Source of the DNA: Paracoccus alcaliphilus
GTDB taxonomy: Bacteria > Pseudomonadota > Alphaproteobacteria > Rhodobacterales > Rhodobacteraceae
Direction of reading: 5' to 3'
Length of the DNA: 64,000 nucleotides
NCBI RefSeq assembly: GCF_028553725.1
Contig: NZ_CP067127.1
Location: 241,819 to 305,818 of the forward strand
Shown here: positions 25,256 through 34,435 of the stretch, one piece after another
How positions within the stretch are numbered: the first letter of the stretch is position 1
Layout: each line of letters begins with the position of its first letter
The notes under the pieces: model-generated
What the model was told of the DNA's origin: nothing
What the model saw: the letters and a program-made list of their open reading frames with translations, nothing else
Databases searched by the model: none
Position numbers and translations under genes: made by a program

Positions 25256-26896
25256 ATGCAACTTCAACAACTTGGAACACCGCTCACCCTTCTTCTTCTC
25301 ATTCTCTTTTTCGGCGTGACCTTCCTCATCACCCTGTCGATCGGGCGCAAACAGGAAAACGCCGACCATTACATGACCGCAGGCAACCGCGTTGGCTTCG
25401 GTATCTCGGCGGCGTCGATGACCGCCACCTGGATTTGGGCCTCGTCGCTTTATGCCTCGGCCACCTCGGGTTATACCTATGGCGTCTCCGGGCCGATCCA
25501 TTACGGGCTGTGGGGGGCGCTGATGATCCTGTTCATCTATCCCTTCGGGCGACGTATCCGCAGCCTTGCTCCGCGCGCCCATACGCTGGCGGAAATCCTG
25601 CATGTGCGCCACGGGCGATCCAGCCAACTGATCCTCGCAGGGTCGAACATTCTGGGTAGCCTGCTCAGCCTGACGTCGAACTTCATCGCGGGCGGGGCGC
25701 TGATCGCGATGCTGTCGCCGCTATCTTTCTCGACCGGCATCCTGCTGATCGCGACGGGGGTGCTGCTGTACACGCTGTGGTCGGGCATCCGGGCCTCGAT
25801 CCTGACTGATTTTCTGCAGGTCTGCGCGATGCTGGGCGCGGTCGTTGTCATCGTTCCGGTCATCTTCTTCGCCGCCGGCGGTCCCGCCATCTTCGAGACC
25901 GGCGCTATCAATCTGTCTGCCCAGCAGCAGAGTTTCTTTTCGTCCGAGGCGTTCCTCAATCAAGGCGCGCCCTATATTGCCGCCGTTCTGGCCTATGCCA
26001 TCGGCAACCAGACCATCGCGCAGCGCCTGTTCGCCGTGCGCGAGGACAAGATCAAGCAGACCTTCGTCACCGCCACCGTGGGTTACGGCGCGACGGTGAT
26101 CGGCGTTGGAATGCTGGGCGTTCTGGCGCTGTATCTGGGTGTCGAGCCGATGGATGGCGACGTCAACAATCTGGTGCCGCAACTGGCCGCCACCTATTTG
26201 AATGTCGGCATCCTGTGCTTGTTCTTCATCATGGTGATCGGTTCGATGGCCTCGACCGCAGACAGTGATTTGTCGGCCCTGTCCTCGATCATGATGACAG
26301 ATGTATATGGCCGCAACATCGCCCGGCCCGGTCAGGCAAAGCCCCGGGTGATGCTGCTGATCGGGCGGTTGACGATGATTCTGGCCACCGGTACCGCCGT
26401 CTATATCGCGTCGAACCGGCTGAACATTCTTGAACTGCTGGTGTTGGTTGGCGCGATCTGGGGGGCGCTGGTCTTTCCGGTGATCGCCAGCTTCTATTGG
26501 AACCGGGTGTCCAATACGGCCTTTTCCGCGGCGGTGCTGACGGCGCTGGCGGTGTTCTTTCCGGTCCGTTTCGGCTGGATCGCGCTGAGCGGGCCGGTCG
26601 CGATCCTGACCGACCTGCTGGCGGTGATCGGTGTCGGCGTCATTGCCGGGCTGATGGCCTTCGGCTTTTTCGGCCTGCGGGTTGGGATCGCGGCGGCTGT
26701 CGTGGTCGCGATGGCGGTGCTGCCCTTCGGCATGGGCTTTCTGCATCTTTACCCGGTGCTGACGGCCTCGCTGCTGGCCTATGCAATCAGCACGGTTCTT
26801 TGCGTCGGCATTTCGCTGACCACGACCGAGCGTTTCGACTTTGCCCGCATCGCCGAGGAAACCGGCCGCTTTGACAAATCACCTGCACAATCCTGA
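25256..26896 (+). CDS. sodium:solute symporter (SSS family), DUR3/urea-type
   Basis: I chose the ATG at 25256. The 546-residue protein has 13-15 hydrophobic segments. Family marks are the QENADHYMTAGNRVGFGISA entry, WIWASSLYASATSGYTYGVS, the sodium-site region MVIGSMASTADSDLSALSS and YWNRVSNTAF. The ADSDLSA segment and overall length fit the urea/choline-like branch of SSS symporters. A 43-residue membrane protein follows 12 bp after the stop and is probably its partner. Substrate not determined. Confidence 0.85.
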   Translation: MQLQQLGTPLTLLLLILFFGVTFLITLSIGRKQENADHYMTAGNRVGFGISAASMTATWIWASSLYASATSGYTYGVSGPIHYGLWGALMILFIYPFGRRIRSLAPRAHTLAEILHVRHGRSSQLILAGSNILGSLLSLTSNFIAGGALIAMLSPLSFSTGILLIATGVLLYTLWSGIRASILTDFLQVCAMLGAVVVIVPVIFFAAGGPAIFETGAINLSAQQQSFFSSEAFLNQGAPYIAAVLAYAIGNQTIAQRLFAVREDKIKQTFVTATVGYGATVIGVGMLGVLALYLGVEPMDGDVNNLVPQLAATYLNVGILCLFFIMVIGSMASTADSDLSALSSIMMTDVYGRNIARPGQAKPRVMLLIGRLTMILATGTAVYIASNRLNILELLVLVGAIWGALVFPVIASFYWNRVSNTAFSAAVLTALAVFFPVRFGWIALSGPVAILTDLLAVIGVGVIAGLMAFGFFGLRVGIAAAVVVAMAVLPFGMGFLHLYPVLTASLLAYAISTVLCVGISLTTTERFDFARIAEETGRFDKSPAQS

Positions 26897-26908
26897 GGAG
26901 ACCGCATC

Positions 26909-27040
26909 ATGTCCACCAGTTTTCTGACCTTCTATGTCCTGATCTGGCCGGTGATCGTCGCCGGGGTGCTGGCGGTCATCGCCCGCGCCTTCTTCGGCGA
27001 GATGCGCAAGGCCCGCAAGGAAGGGCGTTCAATGATCTGA
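26909..27040 (+). CDS. 43-aa small membrane partner of the SSS symporter
   Basis: The ATG at 26909 has GAGGAG upstream. The product is a single hydrophobic helix (FLTFYVLIWPVIVAGVLAVI) plus a basic tail (MRKARKEGRSMI). Similar tiny proteins, annotated as putative transporter small subunit, follow SSS genes in proteobacteria. Coupling to the symporter at 12 bp supports the call. Confidence 0.75.
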   Translation: MSTSFLTFYVLIWPVIVAGVLAVIARAFFGEMRKARKEGRSMI

Positions 27041-27090
27041 CCCTTTGTCGCGGGGCCGTCGTTTTAGACCCGTCTAGCCGCCCGCACTCA

Positions 27091-27117
27091 GGGGGCGTTG
27101 ATGCTGTGACTGCCCCC
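27091..27117 (+). terminator. GC stem-loop after the symporter operon
   Basis: GGGGGC (27091-27096) pairs with GCCCCC (27112-27117) around a 15-nt loop, 50 bp after the last stop. No U-tract follows, so the call is weak. Confidence 0.35.
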
Positions 27118-27201
27118 CGACGGCATCTGGACCTGTCCCGGTTTCGTTCCGGTCGGGTGCTCATGTTAAGCGGCCTGACCTGCCCCCCTTTGTTCCGTCG
27201 A

Positions 27202-28086
27202 TCATAACGAGAGTCTGCGGGTTTGAGATTGGTAGTCGGCGGGTGGTTTCATGACAAGCGCGCCGGTCGCGGAGCCATCAGGTAGCGCAAGCGCGCGGCG
27301 CGCTTCGAGGGGCGTCAGGTTGCCGAGCGAGCAATGCGGCCTGACGGCATTATAGTCGTAGCGCCAGAGTGCGACCTTGCGGCGGGCGTCTTCGAGGGTG
27401 TCAAAGATCTCCTCGTTTAGCAACTCGTCGCGCAGGCTGCCGTTGAAGCTTTCGATGAAGGCGTTCTGCTGCGGCTTGCCGGGGTCGATATAGTGCCAGG
27501 TGACGTTGTTCTGGTCTGCCCACTTCAGGATGGCCCGACTGGTGAACTCGGTGCCGTTGTCGCTTACGATGCAGGTGGGCTTGCCATAGATCCGCACCAG
27601 TGCATCCAACTCGCGCACCACCCTCGCGCCCGAGAGGCTGGTGTCGGCGATCAGGCACAGGTTCTCGCGGCAGCAATCGTCGATCACCGCCAAGATGCGG
27701 AACTTGCGTGACGCCCCGAACGTGTCCGCCACAAAGTCCAGCGACCAGCGCTGGTTCGGTATCAGGGCCGGCGGCATCGGCGTGCGTGTGCCGCGGGCGC
27801 GCTTGCGGCCCCGCCTGCGTCGGACCGACAGCCCTTCTTCGCGGTAGAGACGATACAGCTTCTTCGGTTTCATCAGCATGCCTTTACGCTCCAGCAACAG
27901 CCCGATCCGCCGATAGCCGAACCGACGGCGCACGGCTGCGATCTCCTGCATGGCCTTGCGGATCTCCGGATTGTCGGGTGGACGCTCGCGCCGCACCGTC
28001 TTCGGATCGACACCGATCAGGATGCAGGCCCGGCGTTGCGAGATATCATGATCCCGCATCGCCCTGAGCACTGCCTCCCGCCGCAC
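27202..28086 (-). CDS. IS3-family transposase OrfB (IS407-like)
   Basis: A 294-residue integrase-core protein. [20 protein letters not shown] leads into a basic region. The DDE core is in [20 protein letters not shown] (D), [18 protein letters not shown] (D) and [18 protein letters not shown] (E). The family normally makes OrfAB by frameshifting from the upstream orfA. Confidence 0.9.
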   Translation of the reverse strand: MRREAVLRAMRDHDISQRRACILIGVDPKTVRRERPPDNPEIRKAMQEIAAVRRRFGYRRIGLLLERKGMLMKPKKLYRLYREEGLSVRRRRGRKRARGTRTPMPPALIPNQRWSLDFVADTFGASRKFRILAVIDDCCRENLCLIADTSLSGARVVRELDALVRIYGKPTCIVSDNGTEFTSRAILKWADQNNVTWHYIDPGKPQQNAFIESFNGSLRDELLNEEIFDTLEDARRKVALWRYDYNAVRPHCSLGNLTPLEARRALALPDGSATGALVMKPPADYQSQTRRLSL

Positions 28087-28097
28087 CTTCGGTGTCG

Positions 28098-28361
28098 TCA
28101 GGGCTTTCCCAGAAGATCCTTCAGCACGATGTTGTCCAGCATCGCGTCCGCCAGCAGACGCTTCAGCTTGCCGTTCTCGTCCTCCAGCGTCTTCAGCCGC
28201 TGCGCATCAGACACGTCCATGCCGCCATACTTGGCCTTGAGCTTGTAGAACGTTGCGGGGCTCAGGCCATGACGGCGACAGACTTCCGCTGTCGCCATGC
28301 CGGCCTCCTGTTCCTTGATCATTCCGATGATCTGCGCCTCGGTGAAGCGGCTTTTCCTCAT
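28098..28361 (-). CDS. IS3-family transposase OrfA (IS407-like)
   Basis: From the ATG at 28361 the protein shows a helix-turn-helix ([20 protein letters not shown], then [17 protein letters not shown]) and a coiled coil ([19 protein letters not shown]). It ends 11 bp before orfB in another frame. Confidence 0.9.
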   Translation of the reverse strand: MRKSRFTEAQIIGMIKEQEAGMATAEVCRRHGLSPATFYKLKAKYGGMDVSDAQRLKTLEDENGKLKRLLADAMLDNIVLKDLLGKP

Positions 28362-28441
28362 ATCGTCTGCTCCTTCGCGGTGAAGCAAACCCTACATCAA
28401 AGCGAGGGACATTCCGGGGGGCAGGTCAACCTCAACAAATT

Positions 28442-28694
28442 GCCCGACATGGGCAGAATGAACGGGTGATGACCATCACGAGGAAGAACAGCCTGTTCGC
28501 CGGGTCAGATGGCGGCGGTCGGACATGGGCCTCCATCTCCACGCTCTTGCAGACCTGCAAAATGAACAGCGTCGTCCCCGTCGTGTGGCTGACCCAGACC
28601 TTGGAGCGCATTGCCAATCAATGGCAAAGCGCAAACATCGACGCTCTCATGCCATGGAACTACAAGGCCTGAACGGTCTCCGCTTCCCGCTTAC
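28442..28694 (+). mobile_element. IS66-family remnant: TnpC C-terminus and right end
   Basis: The plus-strand frame 28466-28672 reads TRKNSLFAGSDGGGRTWASI, then LLQTCKMNSV, TQTLERIANQW and DALMPWNYKA, the end of IS66-type transposases. The end of the element appears near 28694 (GCTTAC). Everything upstream is lost where the IS3 element adjoins. 28695-28902 contains nothing I can assign. Confidence 0.85.
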
Positions 28695-28902
28695 GAACAG
28701 ATAGATGATGCAGTGGAAGAATTTCCCTCCCAAAGCGCTTGTTCAGGCAATTACAAAAAAAATGGCGATGCGGGGCGTCAGATGCTGCATCGCGACAAGA
28801 ACGCCAAACAAGTCGCCTTGTTCCGCCTACTTGCGAAGTTTGAAACGGCACCCCGGAGCAGGCGCGAGACCGGCCGGGCCCGGCTTGCTTCCATGGGTTG
28901 AG

Positions 28903-29145
28903 TCAGCAGTCTTCGCTCTTATCGACCATTCCTGGCCGGTCCCGGTTCTCGCACATGGCAGTGTCGGGCTTCCGGCCACCCGGCTCGACGGGATTGTCGG
29001 CATCTTGCCGAATGTCTTTCTGCTTGGCCGGATTGAGCGTGTCGAACTCTTTCGGATCGTGCGGGACGCCCTCATGTTTACCCTGGCCATTCTCCCGCTC
29101 GGGATCGGTCGCTGGGTTGTGCTGCTTCGGTCGTTCTCTGGTCAT
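28903..29145 (-). CDS. 80-aa highly hydrophilic hypothetical protein
   Basis: The start at 29145 has GGAGG 8 nt upstream. The sequence is rich in charged residues, Q, N and P (MTRERPKQHNPATDPERENG, LNPAKQKDIRQDADNPVEP), probably disordered, like stress-linked small proteins of alphaproteobacteria. It follows the 63-aa gene at 29224-29415 on the same strand. Confidence 0.6.
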   Translation of the reverse strand: MTRERPKQHNPATDPERENGQGKHEGVPHDPKEFDTLNPAKQKDIRQDADNPVEPGGRKPDTAMCENRDRPGMVDKSEDC

Positions 29146-29223
29146 GGGTCAAACCTCCATGCCTGTAACTTGGGGGGCGGGCATATGTTCCCGTCGTCTG
29201 CGGGCGCCGCCCACGCGCCTTCG

Positions 29224-29415
29224 TCAGTGCTGGCCGACCTGGGACAAGCCCTGTGGAACCTTGATTCCCGCTTTCGCTGCTTCGTCGGTCAAGCGATCAT
29301 GGATTTTCCGGAAATCCTTGTTGTGGCGGTAGGTGCCGAGAACGGTCAGGATCACCGCCCATTCATGGGGCGAAACGGCAGGACGGAAGATGCGCGGGGT
29401 GGATTTATGGGGCAT
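29224..29415 (-). CDS. 63-aa hypothetical protein
   Basis: A compact frame with sensible composition (FRPAVSPHEWAVILTVLGTY, NKDFRKIHDRLTDEAAKAGI). The ribosome site is weak. It is 78 bp before the hydrophilic 80-aa gene, so the two may be an operon. No family known. Confidence 0.5.
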   Translation of the reverse strand: MPHKSTPRIFRPAVSPHEWAVILTVLGTYRHNKDFRKIHDRLTDEAAKAGIKVPQGLSQVGQH

Positions 29416-30204
29416 GACAATAAACCATGATAAGCGAAAACCTGCCTAAGTATAGGAACCCTGACCTATACAAAGTCAAGTTGTCTTCATCGCTGAATGC
29501 CAGATCGCCGCATGCTAGCTTGGCGTGGCGATCGGGACCGCACCAGCGCGGCGGCTGTCTCACTCGCCGAGAAAACGTCGACAACCTTGAAATCGCGCTT
29601 CATTGTTTTGCGTCTTTTCGATCCGGAAGTCTTCCGCCTTCAGTCGTACGTTCTGTGGGGTGAATTGCGTGATCGTAACTGTAAAACGCGACACGTGGTC
29701 CGAAGAGCATCTTGTTGACGATCTCGATCCCCCAGCGTCGACCATGATGCAGACAAAGATGGCGTAAAAATCCTCACCGGCTCTGGATCTTGTGGGGCAA
29801 CCGGTTGAGCGTGAAATCATCGGCACGATGACTAGGCCGCGCGCGCCAGCCGAAAGGCCGTCACCGGTGCCTCTTCCGTGCCGAGATAGCAGCAGTCAGG
29901 ACCGTTTCCGTGGCGCTGGCCGGCACCATGCCGAGAGCCAGCTTCTGCCGATGCATTTCAGTCATTCGGAATCTGCTCGCCAATAGGACAAAGAGAAAAA
30001 TCAGCGATTTTGTTGCTTTATCGGGAACAACAGGCACCGGTTCCTGTTGCACCAGTTGTAAATGCGCGGACATGTCATTTGCACCGGCTCCCGTGCAGGC
30101 AAAACCAGGAAAGCGAGTGTCTCAAGCGGCACGAGTGCCCCAACGTTTAGAATTGATGCCGCATCTCTTGTCGAGGTGAAGCAGCATTTGAACAGGAGTA
30201 AAAA
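29416..30204. other. 789-bp region without a supported gene
   Basis: Several short open frames occur on both strands but none has a ribosome site and a family match. The last 80 bp before 30205 must hold the promoter of the SDR gene; I could not pick out a convincing -35/-10 pair. Confidence 0.3.
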
Positions 30205-31077
30205 ATGCAGGATGATCCGCAGAAGAAGCACGTCCAGCCTCCGCTGCCCGAACAACAGCAGGACATGCCCGGTTATACCGGCCAGATGGATCCGCAACCG
30301 GATCATGGTGAGGAGAGCTATCGCGGCAATGATCGGCTCAAGGACCGCGTAGCAATCATTACCGGCGGAGATTCAGGCATCGGGAGGGCAGTCGCCATTG
30401 CCTTCGCGCGGGAAGGCGCGGATATCGTCATCAACTATCTGGAAGAAGACGAGGATGCGCAGGACACCGCCCGCTGGGTGGAAAAGGCCGGGCGGAAGGC
30501 TGTTCTGGCGCGGGGCGACATCTCGGACGAACATTATGCCAGATCTCTGATTGGCAAGGCCGTGGAGGAGCTGGGCCGGCTGGACATTCTGGTCAATAAC
30601 GCCGCTCATCAGGCAACATTCGAGCAGTTCGAGGATATCAGCACCGAGGAATGGGACCTGACCTTCAGGACCAACATCTATTCGATGTTTTACCTCTGCC
30701 AAGAGGCGGTAAAGCACATGAAACCGGGCGCTGCGATCATCAACACTTCGTCGATCAACGCCACAAGCCCTTCGGCAACCTTGCTGGCCTATGCCACAAC
30801 CAAAGGGGCGATCGCGAATTTCACGGCAGGGCTCGCGGGGCTGCTGGCGGATCGGGGCATCCGCGTCAATGCAGTGGCTCCGGGGCCCATCTGGACGCCG
30901 CTGATCCCGTCGACCATGCCGGAAGAGAAGGTAAGGAACTTCGGCAAGGACACTCCGCTGAAACGGCCAGGGCAGCCCGCCGAACTTGCGGCGACCTATG
31001 TCCTGCTTGCATCGAGCGAGTCGAGCTATACCACTGGCGCTCTCTATGAGGTGACCGGTGGACGGCCGATGTTGTGA
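30205..31077 (+). CDS. SDR-family oxidoreductase (YghA/YhdF-like)
   Basis: Start at 30205 with AGGAG nearby. The 290-residue protein has an N-terminal 45-residue extension rich in Q and P, typical of the YghA/YhdF group. The Rossmann motif is VAIITGGDSGIGRAVAIAFA, the NNAA motif is in LDILVNNAAHQATFE and the active site is INTSSINATSPSATLLAYATTKGA (Ser, Tyr, Lys). It ends SYTTGALYEVTGGRPML. Predicted NAD(P)-dependent reductase; members are often general-stress genes. Confidence 0.9.
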   Translation: MQDDPQKKHVQPPLPEQQQDMPGYTGQMDPQPDHGEESYRGNDRLKDRVAIITGGDSGIGRAVAIAFAREGADIVINYLEEDEDAQDTARWVEKAGRKAVLARGDISDEHYARSLIGKAVEELGRLDILVNNAAHQATFEQFEDISTEEWDLTFRTNIYSMFYLCQEAVKHMKPGAAIINTSSINATSPSATLLAYATTKGAIANFTAGLAGLLADRGIRVNAVAPGPIWTPLIPSTMPEEKVRNFGKDTPLKRPGQPAELAATYVLLASSESSYTTGALYEVTGGRPML

Positions 31078-31406
31078 CGCAGACAGAACGGGGCCAGCTA
31101 CGCCATATTCGCGTACTGGTCTGACCTATCAGGTCCCCCCACCCATTCCGGAAAGCACGTTAGCGCCCATATCGTTGCGCTGGCACGACCGATGGGCCAA
31201 ACCAGTCCGGGTTCACCGCCGTTACACGATCATTAATGTTCGAACGCGGGAACGGCTGAGCCAGGATATGTTTGAGACGCTGGCTCCTCTGCCGAGCAAT
31301 GCGTCGGACGATTTTGCCCTACCCAAATCGTTTAGCTGTTCGATCTGACATTCGTGCATACCATTCCTGCAACTGATTCCGTTATTGTTGAGGGAACTGT
31401 CGTTGC
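31078..31406. other. 329-bp region without a supported gene
   Basis: Lies between the stops of the SDR gene and of the small membrane protein gene, so it is a convergent interval. No clear terminator hairpin or gene was found. Confidence 0.3.
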
Positions 31407-31631
31407 TCAGCCAACCAGAAACCACAGGCTCGCCATAGCGATCAATGCCAGCAGCACGAGCGCGGGGGCCCAGGCGCCAAGTGTCAGCCGCGCTCCTACT
31501 TGCTTGGACTTCCGATAGTAGTCCATGTCGACAGGTGCGCCAGCCTCGCCTGCCGAACGATCCGTTTTCGTTTCGGACCTGTTGCGAACGGTATCTGATG
31601 ACCTGTGCTGTTGCTGTCCGTCTACCGGCAT
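31407..31631 (-). CDS. 74-aa single-pass membrane protein
   Basis: I chose the ATG at 31631 because GGAGG lies 9 nt upstream, although the frame is open to 31727. The first 45 residues are polar (SSDTVRNRSETKTDRSAGEA). The last 30 form one membrane helix (GAWAPALVLLALIAMASLWF). A tail-anchored topology is likely. Family unknown. Confidence 0.6.
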   Translation of the reverse strand: MPVDGQQQHRSSDTVRNRSETKTDRSAGEAGAPVDMDYYRKSKQVGARLTLGAWAPALVLLALIAMASLWFLVG

Positions 31632-31766
31632 AAGCGGCGTCCTCCATGCAATGGGACCCCAGAACACCGACCGCCCGCCAATGTTCCCGACGGTGCCGAT
31701 CTTTAGTGGGAACACCTTATGCGGCAAACGGTTACGTCAGTTGGCCAACGCAAACAGGAGGCACGC

Positions 31767-31850
31767 ATGGCACGGACAGTAGGCGATTTCTCCTGGCAGC
31801 GGTTGAAGGATTGGGGAGTCACCCGAGTCTTCGGCTATCCTGGCGATGGT
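31767..31850 (+). pseudogene. 5' stub of a TPP-dependent enzyme gene (pyruvate oxidase/acetolactate synthase-like)
   Basis: A strong AGGAGG site precedes the ATG at 31767. The 28 residues MARTVGDFSWQRL and WGVTRVFGYPGDG match the start of thiamine-pyrophosphate-dependent enzymes of the poxB/ilvB type. After GDG the DNA switches to the 3' end of a minus-strand sulfotransferase gene, so the junction is near 31850. Confidence 0.75.
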
Positions 31851-32439
31851 AGCCGAACCGCTCGAAATCCTTGGCGTAGTGGGTCTGGACGCGGATCCGG
31901 TCGGCCACATCCCAGACGATCTCCTGAGGCGCGCTGCGCAGTTCGTGCGGGGGCGTCTCGGGGGGCGCCACGCCCAGGACATCGGCGAGGCGCGCCAGCG
32001 GCGCGGCCAGGCCGTCCTCCAGCCGGAACACCTCGACGTCGTTGCCCAGGAACTCCCATTGCGGGCGCAGGTGGTTGTCCAGATGGAACCTGTCGCGCTG
32101 CTGGCGGTCTAGGTTCTCCTCGATCCAGGGCGAGAAGGCGGGCAGCCCCTTCCAGAAGCTTTCCTTGGCAAGCTCGGCGCGCATCCGGTATTCGCTGGCG
32201 ATCCGGTCATAGGGGTTGCGCACGATGGTCACGGCGAGGTCGAAGAACCCCTCGCCCAGCAGCGCCCGGATATCCTGGGCGCGATAGTGCTGCGGCGTGC
32301 AGCGGCTGGCATGGGGGATCCCCATCGAGAACAGCCGCAGCGGCGCGATGCCCTTCATCCAGGTCTCGACCGAGGTGCCCCCGGCCTTCGGGATATGGAT
32401 GAAGAGGACGCGTTTGCCGTTATGCTGGATGAAGGGCAT
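31819..32439 (-). CDS. sulfotransferase family protein, last residues altered at a junction
   Basis: With the start at 32439 the protein is about 206 residues. PAPS-binding signatures are present: RVLFIHIPKAGGTSVETW (5' phosphosulfate loop) and LAVTIVRNPYDRIASEYRM (3' phosphate site). The natural sequence ends around YAKDFERFGY; the following nine residues come from the truncated TPP-enzyme gene. It is the last gene of the minus-strand glycan operon. Predicted to transfer sulfate from PAPS to a glycan. Confidence 0.8.
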   Translation of the reverse strand: MPFIQHNGKRVLFIHIPKAGGTSVETWMKGIAPLRLFSMGIPHASRCTPQHYRAQDIRALLGEGFFDLAVTIVRNPYDRIASEYRMRAELAKESFWKGLPAFSPWIEENLDRQQRDRFHLDNHLRPQWEFLGNDVEVFRLEDGLAAPLARLADVLGVAPPETPPHELRSAPQEIVWDVADRIRVQTHYAKDFERFGYHRQDSRRLG

Positions 32440-32499
32440 GGCGGTATTGGCTCCGGAAGAGAGGCCTGCAAGAGGCAAGGTCGCGCAGAGGGAAGATGC

Positions 32500-33621
32500 T
32501 CACGCCTCGACCGCTGCGCGGATCTGGTAGCCGTTTTCCTTGAAGAAGGCCTGCATCTCGGCATGGCAGCGCCGCAAGGCCGCATTGGTCTTGTCCCAGG
32601 AATGGGACAGGATCGCCTCGGCGGGCGAGACCCAGGGATCTCGCACGTCCTGATAAGGAAGCGCATAGAGTTCGCAAAACTCGCGGATGCGCGAGTCATA
32701 GACATAATAATAGCAGGGTTTTCCCTGCAGCAGGGCCACCATATTGCCGTGGAAGCGGAAGCCTATGATGGCGTCCAGTTCGGCCGCGCGAGCCAGCCAT
32801 TCCTCGATGCTGGTGACGCTCACCATGTGGGCGATCAGTTCTTCCGGGGTAAGCCGGCCGTCAGGGGCAATGCGCTCGACGATCTCTTGCGCGGCGGCAA
32901 GACGCTGGGTCATGGGCAGGTCGGCGTCGGCAACGTCGAATTCCGCTTTTACCCCCTGCTCGAAGAGGTAAAGGGCGCTGCATTCGTCGATGCCATACCG
33001 GATCGCGTCGACATGCGCTTTTCGTGCCTCTGTCGGAGTGGCGCAATAGATGCTTTTGCGCAGGCCGGTATGAATGGAAACGCCAATCCGGCGCTCGGAT
33101 GAGGCCAGGGACGGGCTTACTTCAACCTGCGGGCATTGGAGCGTGTAGAACACCGACGGACAGCCCGTCAGCCGAATATTCTTTCCGCCCAGCCGCTCGA
33201 CGACGGCGGCGGTAAATTCTCCGCGCACCGAAATCGAGTTCGACCGTTCGGAGAGGCGGGCAATGAAGTCCCGGGCGCCTGCATTCTGGTCCAGGAAGGA
33301 CACGTCGCTTTCGGAATTCTGCGCCCCCAGGCCGACAATGGTCAACGGCGCATCGATACTGTCCAGGGTCTGGTTTGCCCCTTCAAAATCGAACCTGTTA
33401 TGAAGATAGGTCGAACCCCGGATCAATGCCCGCGACACCGGCTGTTCCAGCGTCCTGGGAAAGCCGACGCGGACCGTGTCATCCAGCTCCACTTGGCGAA
33501 GCAGAGCGGCACAGACCAGCATGTCGCCATAATTCGGCTTCCAGCTGGACGTCCTCATGCTTGGCCAGGTGGTCTGATTTCCCTGAAAGGAATGATTGAA
33601 GTGAACGAGAGCTGTCGTCAT
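32500..33621 (-). CDS. polysaccharide pyruvyl transferase family protein
   Basis: About 373 residues from the ATG at 33621. Family marks include NYGDMLVCAALLRQV near the N-terminus, ISVRGEFTAAVVERLGGKN, LTGCPSVFYTL and the hallmark IIGFRFHGNMVALLQGKPC. Such enzymes add ketal-linked pyruvate to capsule or EPS sugars. It lies between two sulfotransferase genes in the minus-strand glycan operon. Confidence 0.85.
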   Translation of the reverse strand: MTTALVHFNHSFQGNQTTWPSMRTSSWKPNYGDMLVCAALLRQVELDDTVRVGFPRTLEQPVSRALIRGSTYLHNRFDFEGANQTLDSIDAPLTIVGLGAQNSESDVSFLDQNAGARDFIARLSERSNSISVRGEFTAAVVERLGGKNIRLTGCPSVFYTLQCPQVEVSPSLASSERRIGVSIHTGLRKSIYCATPTEARKAHVDAIRYGIDECSALYLFEQGVKAEFDVADADLPMTQRLAAAQEIVERIAPDGRLTPEELIAHMVSVTSIEEWLARAAELDAIIGFRFHGNMVALLQGKPCYYYVYDSRIREFCELYALPYQDVRDPWVSPAEAILSHSWDKTNAALRRCHAEMQAFFKENGYQIRAAVEA

Positions 33622-33697
33622 GTTTGTTCCCGATAAGAGGCCGCCTGATCTTTCAGCGGGCATCTACAACGTGTGAATTAAGGCTTCCGCGATCAGA

Positions 33698-34435
33698 TCA
33701 ATGCCGGAGTTTCTGGCCCAACGTCGCTCCGATCGCGTCATCCGACATATCCTCGCCCAGAAAGTTATAAATCTCCCGGGCGTAATCGATTCCCTCGGCG
33801 TATTTCTCGTAGCTGATCGTGAAGCAGATATCGGGATTTTTCCGGGAATATTCCGAAAACATTTCATCCGCCTGCTTCAGCTGCTTGTATACGACGTGCT
33901 TGGGCTTGTTCGCCCACCAGCTCGATCTGGAAACCGCGTCATGGTTCCGGGTCTGGAAAAGGAAGCGGGTCTTTGGAAAGCTGTCACGCAGATAGTCCAA
34001 GTGACTCTCAAAGAAGTTGGGATCCTCGTGCAGCCTGATTTCCTTGAAGCCGCTTACCCGACACCCCGTCTCGGGCTTGAGAACTTTTTCGGCAAAAAGG
34101 TTCATCAGCGAAAGACGAAAATCCTCCGGCTCTACGCTTTCCGCTCCGGCCCAGGGGTCATAGGGCTGTCCCAGGATGTTCTTCAGATAGGCACGGCGTT
34201 CCTGCGGCTCTTTGGCGAGGTCTTCGCGCCGCCACGTATACATATCGTGCTTTGCAACCAGATGGATCGCCCGGGAAAGAAAATACGTCAGATTCCCGTT
34301 TTCCCCGCGAATGCTGTATCCCGGTATGGCATTGAGCAGGCTTTGCGTCAGCGTCGATCCCGAGCGGCCATAGGTCACGACGAACACATAGCCGTCCTTC
34401 GGCGCGTAGAGGGCCGGGTAACGTTCTTCATTCAT
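33698..34435 (-). CDS. sulfotransferase family protein
   Basis: A 245-residue protein with VFVVTYGRSGSTLTQSLLNA (phosphosulfate loop) and FPKTRFLFQTRNHDAVSRSS (3' phosphate region). The start codon overlaps the end of the preceding glycosyltransferase by 8 nt, but that overlap exists only because of the 34-bp duplication in that gene. Predicted glycan sulfotransferase. Confidence 0.8.
   Translation of the reverse strand: MNEERYPALYAPKDGYVFVVTYGRSGSTLTQSLLNAIPGYSIRGENGNLTYFLSRAIHLVAKHDMYTWRREDLAKEPQERRAYLKNILGQPYDPWAGAESVEPEDFRLSLMNLFAEKVLKPETGCRVSGFKEIRLHEDPNFFESHLDYLRDSFPKTRFLFQTRNHDAVSRSSWWANKPKHVVYKQLKQADEMFSEYSRKNPDICFTISYEKYAEGIDYAREIYNFLGEDMSDDAIGATLGQKLRH

Larger units (their letters stand above)
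27176..28428 (-). mobile_element. IS3-family (IS407-like) element, 1253 bp
   Basis: Terminal repeats TGACCTGCCCCCC at 27176 and the complement ending at 28428. Flanking 4-bp words (GGCC and ACCT) differ, so no target duplication is evident. Both reading frames appear intact. Confidence 0.85.

Noticed and set aside
25721..26746. 341-codon antisense frame over the SSS symporter
   Set aside because: Extremely Q/H/R/D-rich shadow of hydrophobic coding DNA; no family or ribosome site.
29861..30073. 70-codon minus frame with a hydrophobic stretch
   Set aside because: No ribosome site before the ATG and no match in memory; region kept as unassigned.
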